A stretch of DNA of 64,000 nt from Vanilla planifolia (GCA_023846275.1 JAIUJO010000295.1:124001-188000), one strand, 5' to 3'. Positions 22,855-35,690 are shown, counted from the first letter of the stretch. The notes: a model not told the origin generated them from the letters alone. Numbers and translations: made by a program.

Positions 22855-25830
22855 TATATTCTTATAATATTAATCTTTATGTTTAACATAATATACATTG
22901 ATCTTTTATATATATATATATATATATACATACACATAAATTGCAAAACAATTATACCTTGAATAATACTCATGTCAAAAAAATTAATTTGAATTTTTTT
23001 AGCGTAAGGAGTAATCAAATATATATATGTTGTTGACATGCAAAATAATATTTTATTTTGTTTTTTTAGTATATAAATTAATATTTATTCTTTTTTGTTT
23101 ATAATTAAAAATAAAGGTAATAAATATTAAGAAAAGTTTTTTTGAATGTAAAATAATTTAAAAAATTTAATATAAACTATTATTTATTAAAATAAATATA
23201 ATATGTCTTAATTTTATATAATTATTTATTAAGCCACACTTAGATTCGATACTTTTTTTAAAACCATTAGATTCCTTTATTACGTAATAAGTAAATTAAT
23301 CTTTATATTTTAAAATAAGGATAAAGTTAATAAATATAATTTAACTAATATTAATGATATATATTTTAGAAAAATTAAATATTTCATTATTTGATTTTAT
23401 TTTATTTTTTATGAGAGTGTATTGATAAAAAAAATTAAAAAATATTTTCTAAAGAAAAAAAATAAAAATATTTAAAATAAAAAAGTAGACAATAATTCCT
23501 AATAGTTTCATTGGTTTATTAATTATGAATTATTACTAAAAGAGTTGCACATTTCATGTTGTTGATTACGTGATGGTTTTTTGCATAATATGCTTTATGA
23601 AATAGCCACAAAATTAGTAGCCTTCCAAATTATAACTTTTTATGAAATTATGGTTATCTCATGATTTTTGCTCTATTATGTGAGACAAAGAGGAAAAAAA
23701 TTTTCATAGTTTTTAATAATAATTTAAAATTTACACATTCTAAAATGTTAATTATTTTATATTTTTTCACATAATACAATTTATGCAACTATCACAAAAA
23801 TATTGACCATCCAAATTATGAAATTTTAGAAAAATTTAATGGTGGTTAATGCATGGGTTTTGTTAGTTTTTGACATCTAAATAATTTGTTTTATATTGTT
23901 TTACTAAGAATAAGTATTGTCACAGTTTCAAACCAATAAATAAATATGTACATTACTTGTTCAGAGGGTTTTTGTTTATTTTTGAAGTATAAAATCAAGA
24001 ATAATTGAATTTCAAATCTATTTTTTCGCTTAACATTTTGTAGATATAATCATATTTAAATATAAATAAATATATAATATTATAGGTAAAGTTTACTAGT
24101 TCATGGAAAACAAGAAAATTAAAGTTGGTAAATTTGATCTTTAAAATGGTTTTCTTCTTCTAATTTTTCATGTTAACTAATAATAATGATATATATTTTG
24201 GAGAAATTTAAAATTGTGATATACAATATTCTTTCTTATTATAATTTTATTTTAGTTTGAATTTTTTTAAATAACTGTTAAAAAAATTATAAATAAAATT
24301 ATAATATCTTGAAACTCTAAGCTCCTAAAGCATACAAAATAAACTTAATCGAGCCATTAATGTACAAACAAAAGAAGACAATAATAACATAACATATAAA
24401 TATATAAGCAACTAAAAACCTAAGATCATCATTCTAAATATAAAATTAAAATATGCCTAATATCAATATAACTTAGTTACCTTAAACTAAAAGGATAAAA
24501 ATATAAATCATTTGTGTCATAACTTCATATTTCTATGATCTAATATACCTTATTTCGCTTTATATAAAGTATATTTATATTATAAGAAGAAAGGTAGTAA
24601 ATTAAAATAGAAAATTTAATTATTATTATTTTTGTTTAAAAATACTTTGATTTATTAAAATACTGCATTTGTTTAATCATATTTTAAGATGATATTTACC
24701 ACATTAAAAATAATTTTAAAAGTTTAATTATACACTTTTATAAGCACATTGTTAAATTTTTTTAATTAAAAAAATAACACATAGTTTGACCAAAATAAGT
24801 AATAATTTTATTCTTAAAAAAATAATGAGAGGAAGAATTTTTTTATAAAAAGTGAAACATATTTTATTCGTTTTAAAATATAACTATTTTATGAAGTCAC
24901 TATACATAATAAAGTTATTCAAAATTATCTTTAAAAATAAACTTAAATGGCAATATCTACATCACATTAGTCATATATCTTAAAGTTATTAAAAAAACAT
25001 TTGAAAAATATCTTTTCATATTTTTTATATATTAAATATTTTTTTAGATTTTTTTGAATGTTTTCTCTCAATTATAAAAAATCTAATAAAAGACTAAATA
25101 TTTTTTTACTTTAAGAATGTGATAGATAAAAATTTTCAAAAGAAAATATTTTTTAAATAAATATTACATAAAATTTATTATGTTTTATACAATTATCTAA
25201 TAAAATATGTTGAGTGATACTCTCTTTTATAATAATTTGTTTTGTTTCAATGAATGAAAACTCAAAGCATATTTTTAAATATTTACTTCTTTTGAAAAAT
25301 AATACAGAGTAGAATTTAAATATTATTTTAATATAATTGATTTTTTTTGGAACGTATAGAAATTATTAAAATAAAGATTTTAAACTTAACACTTTTATAA
25401 AAAATTACTTGGAATAGATTTTTTGGAAATTTCTAATTTTGTAAAAATAAAATATTTATTACAAATTTTGATGAAAATATTTTTTAATACATATATTTTT
25501 GTAAAAGAATTTTAAAAAATACTTATTAATTTATTATACTCATACATTATTTACAAAGTAGTATCTTATGAGTCTTTTGTAGTTTTGTACGATAAAATAA
25601 TGTTTTTCATAATAGTTGATAAAAATCATGATTAAAATTAAATGTTTTTAATAAATAAACATTATTTTTGTTGTATTATGGATTAAATAAATTTTTAAAA
25701 ATTTAAAAATTTTTATCTTCATAAGGTATTATTTTTTGAATTAAATTCTTTTTTAATGAAAATTCATGTCTATGATACAAATGATGGTAGCAAGTACAAG
25801 ACTCTTGAAGATTAAAAAACTTAACAATGA
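22855..25830 (+). repeat. AT-rich block AT1, about 3.0 kb
   Basis: A long, very AT-rich, non-coding block homologous along its length to AT2 and AT4 and in part to AT3. Shared landmarks are ATCTTTATGTTTAACATA near the 5' end, a short TA microsatellite, AAGGAGTAATCAAATA (around 23,005), an internal tandem duplication, and a conserved 3' end (ATACAAATGATGGTAGCAAG, then AGATTAAAAAACTTAACAA). No long open frame, terminal inverted repeats, long terminal repeats or poly(A) tail were found. AT1 lacks about 28 bp at its 5' end, between two TATAAT copies, and about 66 bp near 23,677; both are present in AT2. It shares a 72-bp deletion and the absence of a 280-bp segment with AT4. Function unknown. Its constant flanks suggest it is a component of a higher-order satellite unit. 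Confidence 0.85.
23583..23820 (+). repeat. Internal diverged tandem duplication in AT1
   Basis: Two related stretches, 23,583-23,634 and 23,769-23,820, are 186 bp apart and share the frame CATAATA..TTATG.AA and TA.C.TCCAAATTAT. The homologous pair is 241 bp apart in AT2 (38,296 and 38,537) and 236 bp apart in AT4 (59,958 and 60,194). The shorter spacing in AT1 is explained by its private deletion of about 66 bp at 23,677. The block therefore seems to contain a monomer of about 240 bp duplicated in an ancestor. Confidence 0.65.
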
Positions 25831-27362
25831 AGTAGAGTAGAATAGAGTAGAGTAGAGTAGAGTAGAGAAGAGCAATGTAGAGCAGAGCAAAGTAGGGCAG
25901 AGCATAGAAGAGTAGAGCAGAGTAGAGCAGAGTAAAGCAGAGTAGAGTAGAGTAGTGCTAGGCTAGGTTAGATTAGGTTAGGCTAGATTAGAGAATAATA
26001 GAGTTAAGTAGAGTAGCATGGGGCATGGCTTGGCAAGGTTATGCCATATTTGGTTAGGCAAGGCTAGAGTAGAGTAGAGTATGGCATAGTAGAGTAGAGT
26101 AGAGTAGAGCAAGGCTAGGTTAGGCTAGGTTATGTTAGGCTAGGCTAAGCTAGGGTAGGGTAGGGTGGAGTAGAGTAGAGTAGATTAGATCAAAGAAGAG
26201 TAAAGAAGAGTAGAATAGAGTATAATAGACTATATTGGAGTAGAGTAAGCTTGGCAAGGCTAGGCTATGTTAGGCAAGGCTATGCTAGGTTTAGCTTGGC
26301 CAGGGTAAGCTAGAGTAAAGTATATTAGGGTAGAGTAGAGTAGAGTAGATCAAAGTAAAGTAGAATAGAGTATAATATAATAATGCTAAGCTAGGCTAAA
26401 CTAGTATAGACTAAAGTAGGAAAAAGCAAAGTAGAGTAGTAATAGGTTAAGTTAAGCTAAGCTAGGCAAGACTACAATAAAGTATAATAGAGTAAAGTAG
26501 AGAAGAGTAAGGCTAAGTTACATAGGTAGGTTAGGTTAGGCTACAATTGGTTTGGCTAGGCTCAACTAGGCTATGTTAGGCTTAGCTAGAGTAGAGTATA
26601 GTAGAGTAGAGAAGAGTAGAATAGAGCAGAGTAGAGTAGAATAGAGAAGAGCAGAGCAAAGAAGAGTAAAGAAGAGTATAGCAAAGCAGAGTAGAGTAGA
26701 GAAGTGTAGAACAAGGCAGAGCATAGTAGAGTAGGGCATAGAAGAGTAGAGTAGAATAGAGTAGTACTAAGCTAGGTTATAATATAATAGAGTAAAGTAG
26801 AGTAGAGTAACACAAGGCTAGTCTAGGTTAGGCAATGTTAGGTTAGAGTATTATAGAGTATAATAGAGTAGAGTTATATTAGGTTAGGCAAGGTTAAGTT
26901 AGGCTAAGTTAGGTTAGGGTAGGTTAGAGTAGAGTAGAGTAGAATAGCATAGGCTAGGGTATGATAAGGTAAGATAAGATAGGGTAAGATAGAGTAGAGT
27001 AGAGCAAAGTAGAGTAGAGTATAGCAAAGCATAACAGAGCAAAGTAGAGTGGAGTAGAGAAGAATAGAGTAGAGCACAGGAGAGTAGAGTTGAGCAGAGT
27101 AGAGTAAAGCAAAGAAGAGTAGAATAGATCATAGTAAAGTAGAGTAGAGTAGAACAGATAAGAGAAGAGAAGAGGAGAGAAGAGTGGAGTAGAGTAAAGT
27201 AGAATAGAGCAGCATAACATAGGATAGGATAGGGTAGGGTAAGATAGGATAAGGTAGAGTTGAGTAGAGTAGAATAGAATAGAGTAAAGCTAGGTGAGGC
27301 TAGGCTAAGAAGGGCAAGACTAGGATAAGAAGCATTGGGCTAGGCTTGGTTATGCTAGGCTA
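25831..27362 (+). repeat. Pentamer flank downstream of AT1, paralogous to 62,460-64,000
   Basis: After the AT1 end the AGAGT/AGGCT array follows 62,460-64,000 unit for unit (offset about 36,630). Shared irregular landmarks include GTAGCATGGGGC (26,013 and 62,663), CATAGGTAGG against CCTAGGTAGG (26,520 and 63,140), GATAAGAGAAGAGAAGAGGA (27,156 and 63,792) and AGAAGGGCAAG (27,308 and 63,937). AGGGT blocks are sparse until about 26,950. Minus-strand frames here give near-identical Leu/Ser/Tyr peptides in both copies only because the DNA is duplicated. Confidence 0.9.
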
Positions 27363-28279
27363 TGTTATGCTAAAGTAGAGTAGAGTAGAGTGGAGTAGAG
27401 TAGAGAAGAATAGAGTATAGTAGATTATAGTAAAGTATAGTAGAGTATAGTTGAGTATAGAAGAGTAAAGTAGAGTTATGTAGAATAGAGAAGAGTTGAG
27501 AAGAGTAGAGTAGAGTAAAGTAGAGTATACCTAGGTTGAGCTAAGCTAGGCTACTAAGTAAGGCTAGGTTAGTCTAGGCTAGGGTATCCTTTATTAGAGT
27601 AAAGTATAGTAGAATAGAATAGAGTAGAGAAGAATATAATAGTGTAGAGTAGAGTAAAGTAGCATTTGATAAGGTAGGGTAGGGTATGGTATGGCAATCT
27701 TAGGTATAGTAGAGTAAAGTAGAGCAGAACAGAGTAGGGTAGAAAAGAAGTAGAGAAGAGCAGAGTAAAGTTGAGTAGAGTAGAATAGAACAGAACAGGA
27801 TAAAATAGAGCATAAAAGAGTAGAGTAGAGTAAAAGAAAGCAAAGTAAGGTAGAGAATGGTAGAGCAAAGCAGAGCAAAGCATAGAAAAATAGAGCAGAT
27901 TGGAGTAGAGCAAGGGAGAGTAGAGTAGAGCAAAGATAAGTAGAATAGAGGAGAAGAGAAGAGAGGAGAGTAGAGTAGAGCAGCATAGAAGTGTATGGTA
28001 GGATAGGATAGGGGAGGGTAGGGTAGGGTAGGATAGTGTTGAGTGGAGTAGAGTATAGCAAAGCTTTGTTAGGCAATACCAGGTTAGGCCAAATGAAAGT
28101 AGAGTAGAGTATAGAATGTTAAAGTAGAGTAGAATAGAGTAGAGTAGAGTAGAGTATAATAGAATAGAGTAGAGTATAGTGTAGAACAGTAGAGTAACGT
28201 AGAGTAGAATATAGTAGAGTAGAGTAGAGTATAGTGCAGTATAATAGAGTAAAGTAGAGTAGAATAGGTAAGAGTATAG

Positions 28280-29675
28280 TTCAATAAAATAGAGCTAGGT
28301 TAGGCTAAGGTAGGCTAGGCTATGAATGGCTAGGCAAGACTTGGCTTTGCTAGGCTAAGTTAGGCTAGCCTAGGCTAGGGTAAGTAAGAGTAGTGTATAC
28401 TAGAGTAGAGAAGAGTAGATTATAGTAGATTAGTGTTTAATAGAGTAGAGTAGAGTAGACTAGAGTAGCATAGGGTAAGGTAGGAAAAAATAGGGTAAGA
28501 TAATATACGGTATATTAGAGTAGAGCAGAGTAAAATAGAGCATAGCACAACAAAGTAGAGTAGAATAGAATAATGTAGAGTAGAGTTGAGTAAAGAAGAG
28601 TATAGTATATTAGAGTAGAGTAGAGCAAAGTGGATAAGAGCAAAGTGAAGTAGACAAGAGTAAGACAAAAGAGAGGAAAGAAGAGGATATGAGAGTAGAT
28701 GGAGGAGAAGTGAGGAGAGGAGAGGAGTGTAGAATAAGGTGGAGTTGAGTAGAGTAGCATAGGGTAGGGTAGGGTAAGATAGGTAGAATAGAGCAGAGTA
28801 GTGTAGAGTTTGGTTGGACTAGGCTAGAGTAAAGTAAAGTTGAGTAGGGTAGAGCAGACTTGAGTAGAATAAAGAAAAGTAAAGTAGAGTTGATGAAGTA
28901 GAGGAAAGTAGAGTAGAGAAAGGTTAAGATAGATTAGGAAAGGCTAAGCAAGGCTAGGTTAGGCTAGGCTAGGCTTGATTAGGTTAACTTAGAGTAGAGA
29001 AGAGTATAATAGAGTTGAGTAGAGCAGCATAAAATTGAGTAGAATAGAGTAGAGTAGACTAGAGTAGAGTGTAGAGTAGAGTAGAGTAGAGTAGAGTAGA
29101 GTAGGTAGAGTAAAGTAGAGTAGAGTGGAGTAGAATAGAGTAGAGTATAATAGAGTAGAGTAAGGTAGAGTATTATAGAGTAGAGTAGAGTAGAGTAGAG
29201 TAGGGTAAAGTACATTAGAGTAGCATAACGTAGGGTAAGGTATAGTAGGGTAGGATAGGACAGGATAGGATAGGATAGGGTAGAGGAGAAGCGAGGAGAG
29301 GAGAGTAGAATAGGGTGGAGTATAGTAGAGTAAAGTAAAGTAGAGTAGAGCAGAGTAGAGTATAGTAGAGTAGAATAGAATAGAGTGGAGTAGAGTAGAG
29401 TAGAGTAGAGAATAGTATAGTAGAGTATTGTAAGGTAACATAACATAGGGTAAGATAAGGTAGGACAGAATAGAGTAAGGTAAGATAGAGGAGAGGAGAA
29501 GAGAGGAGAGTAGCATAGAGTAGAGTAGAGTAGCATTGGCTAAGGTAGGGTAAGGTAGGATAGGGTAGGGAAGAGTAGAGTAGAGTAAAGAAGAACATAA
29601 CAGAATAGAGTAATGTAAGATAGAGTAGACCAAAGACAAGAAGGGAATTACAGAGCAGGGTAGAGTAGAGCAAAG
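28280..29675 (+). repeat. Right arm of the dispersed inverted duplication (partner of 1-1,380)
   Basis: The reverse complement of this stretch follows 1-1,380 with the same order of variant pentamers, including rare non-pentamer words at 28,300-28,385 (partner 1,290-1,380) and 29,601-29,655 (partner 20-75). Similarity fades below 28,280. Above 29,675 the partner lies outside the window. The match cannot be chance similarity of low-complexity DNA, because many irregular words line up at a constant coordinate sum. Confidence 0.85.
29220..29530 (+). repeat. Local tandem duplication, about 212 bp
   Basis: The stretch 29,220-29,320 (AGCATAACGTAGGGTAAGG, an AGGGT block, then GAGGAGAAGCGAGGAGAGGA) repeats at 29,433-29,530 (AACATAACATAGGGTAAG, block, then GAGGAGAGGAGAAGAGAGGA). 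Both copies also exist in the inverted partner at 180-245 and 400-470, so this duplication is older than the inverted one. Confidence 0.65.
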
Positions 29676-32672
29676 AAGAGAAGAGTAGGGCAAAGTAGAG
29701 TAGAGCAGAGCAAAGCATATGAGAGTAGAGTTGAGGGGAGTATAGTATTGTAGAGTAAAGTTGAGTAGCATAGGGTAGGGTAAAATAAGATACGGTAGAA
29801 TAGGAAAGGATATATTAGAGTAGAGTAGAAAATAGTAGAGTAAAGAAAAGTAGAGTAGAGTAGAGCTAGGTTAGGCTAGGCTAGAGTAGAGTATAATAGA
29901 GTATAGTAGAATCGAGTAGAGTAGAGTAAAGTAGTGTAGAATAGAGTAAAGGTAAGTTAGGCTAAGCTATACTAAACTAGGATGGAATATATTAAAGTAG
30001 AATAGAGTAGAGTATAGTAGAGTAGAGTAGAGTAGAATAGAATAGAACAAACTTTAGTAGAGTAGAATTGGATAGAGTAGAGATAGGTTAGGCTAGGCTA
30101 GGCTAAGTTAAAATAAAGTATAATATAGTAGAATAGAGTAAAGTTGTGTAGAGTAAGGTAGTGTAGAGTAAAACAGGGTAGAATAGAGAAGAGTTGAGTC
30201 GAGTAGAGTAGAGTAGAGTTGAGTATAGTAGGGTAGAGTAGAGCACAGTAGAGAAGAGTAGAGTAGAGCCGAGCAGAGTTGAGTAGAATAGAGTAGAGTG
30301 GAGTAGAGTAAAATAGAGTAGATTAGAGTAGAATAGAGCATAATAGAGTAGAGTAGTATTAGGTTAAGGTAGGCTTAGCTAAGCAAGGTTAGGTAAGGCT
30401 AGGCTAGGTAAGGCTAGAGTTGAGTAGAGTATAGTAGAGTAAACTATAGTAGAATAGAGTAGAGTAGAGTATAGTAGTATAAGGTAGGATAGATAGGGTT
30501 GGGTTGGATAGGGTAGTGTAGAGTAGAGCAGAAAAGAGCAGAGTAGACTAGAGTAGAGTATAGTATAGTAGAGAAGAGTAGAGCTGAGTATAAAAGAGTA
30601 GAGTAGGGCAGAGGATAGGAGAGAGCAAAGTAAAGTAGAACAGAGTAGAAGAGTGGAGAGGAGAAGAGAGTAAAGTAGAGTAGTATAGTATAAGGTAAGT
30701 AGGGTAGGGTTAGGTACGGTAGGGTAGGATAGTGTAGAGTAGAGTAGAGTAGAGTATAATAAAGTAAGTTTGAGTGATACTAGGCTAGGCTAGACTAGGT
30801 TAAGCTAGAGTAGAGTAGAGTCGAGTAGAGTGGAGTAAAGTAGAGTATAGTAGAGTAGCATAGAGTAGAGTAAAGTAGGATATAGTACGGTAGGATAGGG
30901 TACGGTAGAGTAGAGTGGAGTAGAATAGAGAGCAGGGTATAGTAAATTATAGTAGAGAAAAGTAAAGCAAAGTAGAGTAGAATAGAATTAAGCAAAGTAG
31001 AGCAAAATAGACCAGAGTAGTGTAGAGTAGAGTAGAAGAGTGGAGAGGAGAATAGAGGAGACTAGAGCAGAGTAGAGAATAAGTGAGAAGAGGAGAAGAG
31101 AGGAGAGTAGAGTAGAGTAGAGTAGAGTAGTATAGGTAGGAGAGGGTATAGTATGGTAGAATAGGATAAAGTTGTGTAGAGTAGAGTTTGGTTAGACTAG
31201 GCTAGAGAAGAGTAGGGTAGAGTAGAGTATTGTAGAATAGAGTATAGTAGAGTATAGTAGAGTAGAGCAGAGTAGAGTATAGTAGAGTATAGTAGAGTAT
31301 AGTATAATAGTGTAAAATAGAGTAAAGTAGAATGGAATAGAGTAGAGTAAAGTCTAGTTTTGCTTGGTTATGCAAGGTAAGGCAAGGTTAGGAAAAGAAT
31401 AGTTAGGTTAGGCTAGAGTAAAGTTGAGAAAATTAGAGCAGACTAGAGTACTGTAAAGTAGAGTTGAGTAGCATAAGGTAGGCTAGGATAGGATAAGGTA
31501 GAGTAAAGTATGGAAAAGTAGAGGAGAATATAATAGAATAAAGCAAAGCAGAGTGGAGTAGAATAGAGTAGAGTAGAGTAGAGCAGAGTAGAGCTAAGTG
31601 GAGAAGAGCAAAAAAGAGGAAAAGAGATAAGAGTAGGGCAGAGTATAGCAAAGCAGAGTAGTGGAGAGGAAGGAGGAGAGGAGAGGAGAGTAGAGTAGAG
31701 TAGAGCAGAGTGGCATAGAGTAGAAACCATTGGGTAGGGTAAGACAGAGTAGGGTTGGGTAAAGTAGAGAAGAGTAGTGTAGAGTAAATTAGAGTAGAGT
31801 AGAGTAGAGTTAAGTAAATTAGAGTTGAGTAGAGTAGGGTAGAGTATAGTAGAGTAGAGTAGACTAGAGTAGAGTAATTAAAGGATAGCTTGGCTAAGCT
31901 AGGCTCAAGTGTAATAGAGTAAAGTAGAGAGAATAGAGTAAGAGAGGGCTAAGCTAGGCTTGTTTATGTTAGGCTTGGTTAGGTTATAGTAGAGTAAAGT
32001 AAAGTAGAGTAGAGTAGTGTAAAATAGACTAAAGTAGGGTAGAGTAAATTATTATAGAGTAGAATAAAATAGAATAGAGTAGGGTAAGATAGGTAAGGTA
32101 AAGTAGAGTAGAGTAAAGTAAATTAAAATAGATTAGAGTAATGGTAGGCTAAGAAAGGCTATGCTAGGTTAGAGAATAATAGAGTAATGTGGATTAGAGT
32201 AGAGTAGTAGAGGGCTAATTTAGGCTATGTTTTGTTAGGTTAGTTTAGATTATAATAGAGTAGTGAAGAGTAATGTAAAGTAGAGTAGAGCAGAGTAGAG
32301 TAAAGAAGAGTAGAGTAGAAGAGAGTAAAGTAGAGTATGGTAGAGCTAGGTTAGGCTAGGCTGAGCTAAGCTTAGCAAGGCTAGGCAAGGCTAGAATTGA
32401 GTAGAGTAGAATAGAATAGGATAGAGCAGATTAGAGTAGAGTAGAGTAGCATAAGTTAAGGTATGGTCAGTTAGGATAGGGAAGAGTAGAGTAGAGAAGA
32501 GTAAAGCATAACAGGGTTGGGAAGAGCAGCATCGAGCAGAGTAGAGTAAATCAGAGCATAATAAAATAGAGTATAGCAGAGTAGAGAAGGGTGGAGTAGA
32601 AAAGAGTATAGTAGAGAAGAGTAGAGTGAAGGAGAGCAATGAAGAGCAGAGTAAAGTAGAGAAGAGTAGAGT

Positions 32673-32691
32673 AGAGGAGAGGAGAGGAGAG
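32673..32691 (+). repeat. Pure purine tract of GGAGA units
   Basis: Nineteen consecutive purines of GGAGA repeats within the mixed array. Confidence 0.7.
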
Positions 32692-35585
32692 TAGACTAGT
32701 GAAGGGTATAGTAGTTGGGATAGGGTAGAGTAAGGTAGAGTAGAGTAGAGTAGAGTTGAGTAGAGTAGAGTTAGGTTAGGTTAGGCTTGGTAAGACTATG
32801 TTGGAGTAGAGTAGAGTACAATAGAGTAGAATACAGTGTAGTATAGTACAATATAGTTGAGTAGACTAGAGTAAAGTATAGTATAGTTTAATAAAGTAAA
32901 GTAGAGTAGAGCTAGGTTAGGCTATGCTAGGTTAAGCTAGGTAATGTTATGCTAGGTTAGGCTAGACTAGGCTTAGGTCAGCTACAGTAGGGTAGAATAG
33001 ATTAGAGTAGAGTAGGCAAGAGTAGAGTATAGTCAAGTGGAGTAGAATATGTTAGGTTATGAAATAGTAGGGCAGGGTATGGTAGGGTATAGTAGTGTGG
33101 AGTAATACAGAATATAATAGAACAGAGTATAGAAGAGTAGAGAATAGTGGAGTAATGTAGTATAGAGCAGAGCAACATAGAGCAGAGAAGAGTAGAACAG
33201 ACGAGAGGAGAAGAGAGTAGTGTAGAAGAGAGAAGAGGAGAAGAAATGAGTTTAGAGTTGATTAGAGTAGAGTAGAGTAGAGTAATGTACTATAGGGTAG
33301 GTTATGGTAGTGTAAGGTAGAGTTGAGTAAAATATTATAGAGTAAAGTAGATGTTGGTTAAGTTAGGCTAGGATTTAGTAGAGCAAAGTAGAGTATAATA
33401 GGGTAGAATGGTGTAGAGTAGAGTAGAGTAGAGTAAAATAAGGTAGAGTAGAGTAGGGTAAGGTAGGGTAGGGTATGATAGAATAAGGTAGTGTTGGGTA
33501 GGGTAGGGTAGAATGGGGTAGAGTAGAGTAGAGTAGAGTAGAGTATAGTAGAGTAGAGTAGACTACAGTAGAGCTAGGTTGCTCTAGGTTAGCCTAAGTA
33601 GTCTAGGCTAAGCTTGGGTAGGCTAGAGTAGAGTAAAGTGGAGTAGAGTGTAGTAGAGTAGAGTAGAGTAGAGTAGGATAGGGTCGGGTAGAGTAGGGTA
33701 GGTAGGGGTAGGGTAAGATTGGGTAGGGTAGGGTTGACTATGGTACAATAGTGTTTGGTAAGGTAGAGTAAACTAGAGTAGAGTTAGGTTCGACAAAGTT
33801 TGGCTAGCTTATGCTAGGCTAGAGAATAGTAAACAAGAGCAGACTAGAGTAGAATAGCATATGGTTAGATAGGCTATACCATGTTAGGCTCAGCTAGGCT
33901 GGAGTAGAGTAGAGTACAATAAGGCAAGGCTAGGTTAGGCTAGTCTAGGCTAAGCTAGGCTAGAAAAGAGTAGAATATATTTGATTAGAGTAGAGGAGAG
34001 TTGAGTAGATTAGCATAGTGTAGTGTAAGGTAAAAGGGTTGGGCTGGGTAGAATAGGGTAAAGTTGGATAGGGTAGGGTTGGGTAGAGGAAGATAGGATA
34101 GTGTAGGGTAGGATAGAGTAGGGTTGAGTGGAGTAGAGTAGAGTAAAATAAAGTAGAGAAGAGTAGAGAAGCATAGAGTAGGGTAGAGTAGAGTAACATA
34201 AAGTAGGGTAGAGTAGAACAGAGTAGAATAGAGTAGAATAAAATAGAGTAGAGTAGAGTGGTGTAGAGTAGAATATACTAAAGTAGAGTAGAGTATTGTA
34301 GCGTAGCATAGGGATGCGTATGGTAGGATAGGGTATAAGTTAGGAGAGGGTAGGAGAGTAGAGTAGAGTTGAGTTGTATTGAGTTGAGTTGAGTTGAGTA
34401 GTGTTGCATAGCATAAGACAAGGTAGGGTATGGTAGGGTAGGGTAGGGAAGAGTAGGTTATGGTAGTGTAAAGTAGGGTAGTGTCAGATGGAGTCATGAA
34501 TAGTATAGTATAGTAGAGTAGAGTCAAGTAGAGCTCAGTTAAACTAGACTAAGTTAGGCTAAAGAATACAAGGCTTGGCTAGACTAGGCTTGAGAATACT
34601 ATTGTAGAGTAGAATAGAGTAGAGTAGAGTAGAGTAGAGAAGAGTAAGGTTAGGCTAGGCTAAGCTAAGGTAAGCAAGGCTAAGCTAAGGTAGGGTAGAG
34701 TAGAGTATAGTAGAGTAGAGTAGAGTAGTTAGAGATAGTTGAGAAGAGTAGGATAAGGTATGGTAATATTTGATAGGTAGAATGGAGTAGAGTAGAGTAG
34801 AGTAGAGTATAGCAGAGTAGAGAAGAGTGTAGAGTATAGCAGATCATAGTAGAGAAAGTGGAGTAGTCTAGAATAGAGTAGATGATGGGAGAGTACAAAG
34901 GGGAGAGGATAGAAAAGTGGAGTAGCATAGAAAAATGTATGATAGGGTAGGGTAGAGTTGGATAAGGTAAGGTAGGGAGGAGTAGAACTAGGGTAGGTAA
35001 GGGAAGGGTAGGCTAGAGTAGAATAGAGTAAAGTAGGGCAGAGTAGAGTAGAGTAGAGTACAGTTTGGTTGGGCTAGGCTAGGCTATGCAAGACTAGGTT
35101 AAGCTAGAGTAGGGTAGGCTAGAGTAGAGTAGAGTAGAATAGAGTAGTATAAGATATGGTAGGGGAGGGTAAGATAGGATAGGGTAGGGTAAGATAAGAC
35201 AGGGTATGTTTAGGTATAGTAGGGTTAGGGTAGAGTATGGTAGGGTAGGATAAGGTAGGGTAAGGTGTAGTAGAGTAGAATAGAGTAGAATATAGTAAAG
35301 TAGAGTATAGTAGAGTTTGGTTAGGCTAGCAAAGCTATGCAAAGCAATGCTAGGCTAGGCTAGGTTAGGCTAGGGTAGGCTTGAGTATAGTAGAGTAGAG
35401 TAGAGTAACATAAAGTAAGGTAGTGTAGAATAGCATGGAGTAGAGTAGCAAAAGGTAAGACAGGGTATGGTAGGGTATAGAATGGTAAAGTAGAGTGGAG
35501 TAGAGTAGAAAGGAGTAAAGCATAGAAGTGTTGAGTAAAGCAGAGCAGAGCAAATCATAGAAGAGCATAGGAGAGTAGAATAGAG

Positions 35586-35690
35586 TAGTGCTTGGTTAGG
35601 CTAAAGTATAATAGAGTGAACTAGAGTAGAGGAGAATAGCATAAAGCTTGGCTTGGCTAGGGTATGCAATGTTAGGCTAGGCTAAGTTTG
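35586..35690 (+). repeat. Representative of a recurrent module of about 110 bp
   Basis: A fixed order of variant pentamers: GGTTAGGCTAAAGTATAATA, then AGAGTGAAG-type units, then AGCATAAAGCTTGGCTTGGC, then CTATGTTAGGC-like units. Related copies start near 25,957, 41,105, 41,885, 43,930, 46,400, 48,058, 51,578, 52,362, 54,412, 55,008, 56,100 and 62,590, and less clearly near 26,765 and 63,400. One copy lies about 130-190 bp downstream of each full AT-rich block. The words TATAATAGAGTGAAG and AGCATAAAG are conserved beyond what independent drift of a 5-bp repeat would leave. Confidence 0.6.

Noticed and set aside
22854..23039. 61-codon minus-strand frame in AT1, and a 75-codon plus-strand frame at 59,134-59,361
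   Set aside because: Short, low-complexity and not conserved between the AT blocks; the paralogous positions do not keep a common frame.
22855..25830. AT-rich blocks as LTR retrotransposons, MITEs, Helitrons or LINE/SINE copies
   Set aside because: No terminal direct or inverted repeats, no TC/CTRR ends, no poly(A) tail, no target duplication; flanks are the same in every copy, so the blocks travel with the satellite unit.
28979..29771. Minus-strand open frames up to 260 codons, plus dozens of similar 60-180 codon frames
   Set aside because: Pure pentamer translation (Leu/Tyr/Ser/Thr/Pro), overlapping in several frames of one strand, with no domain and no start context; stop codons are simply absent from CTCTA/CCCTA repeats.
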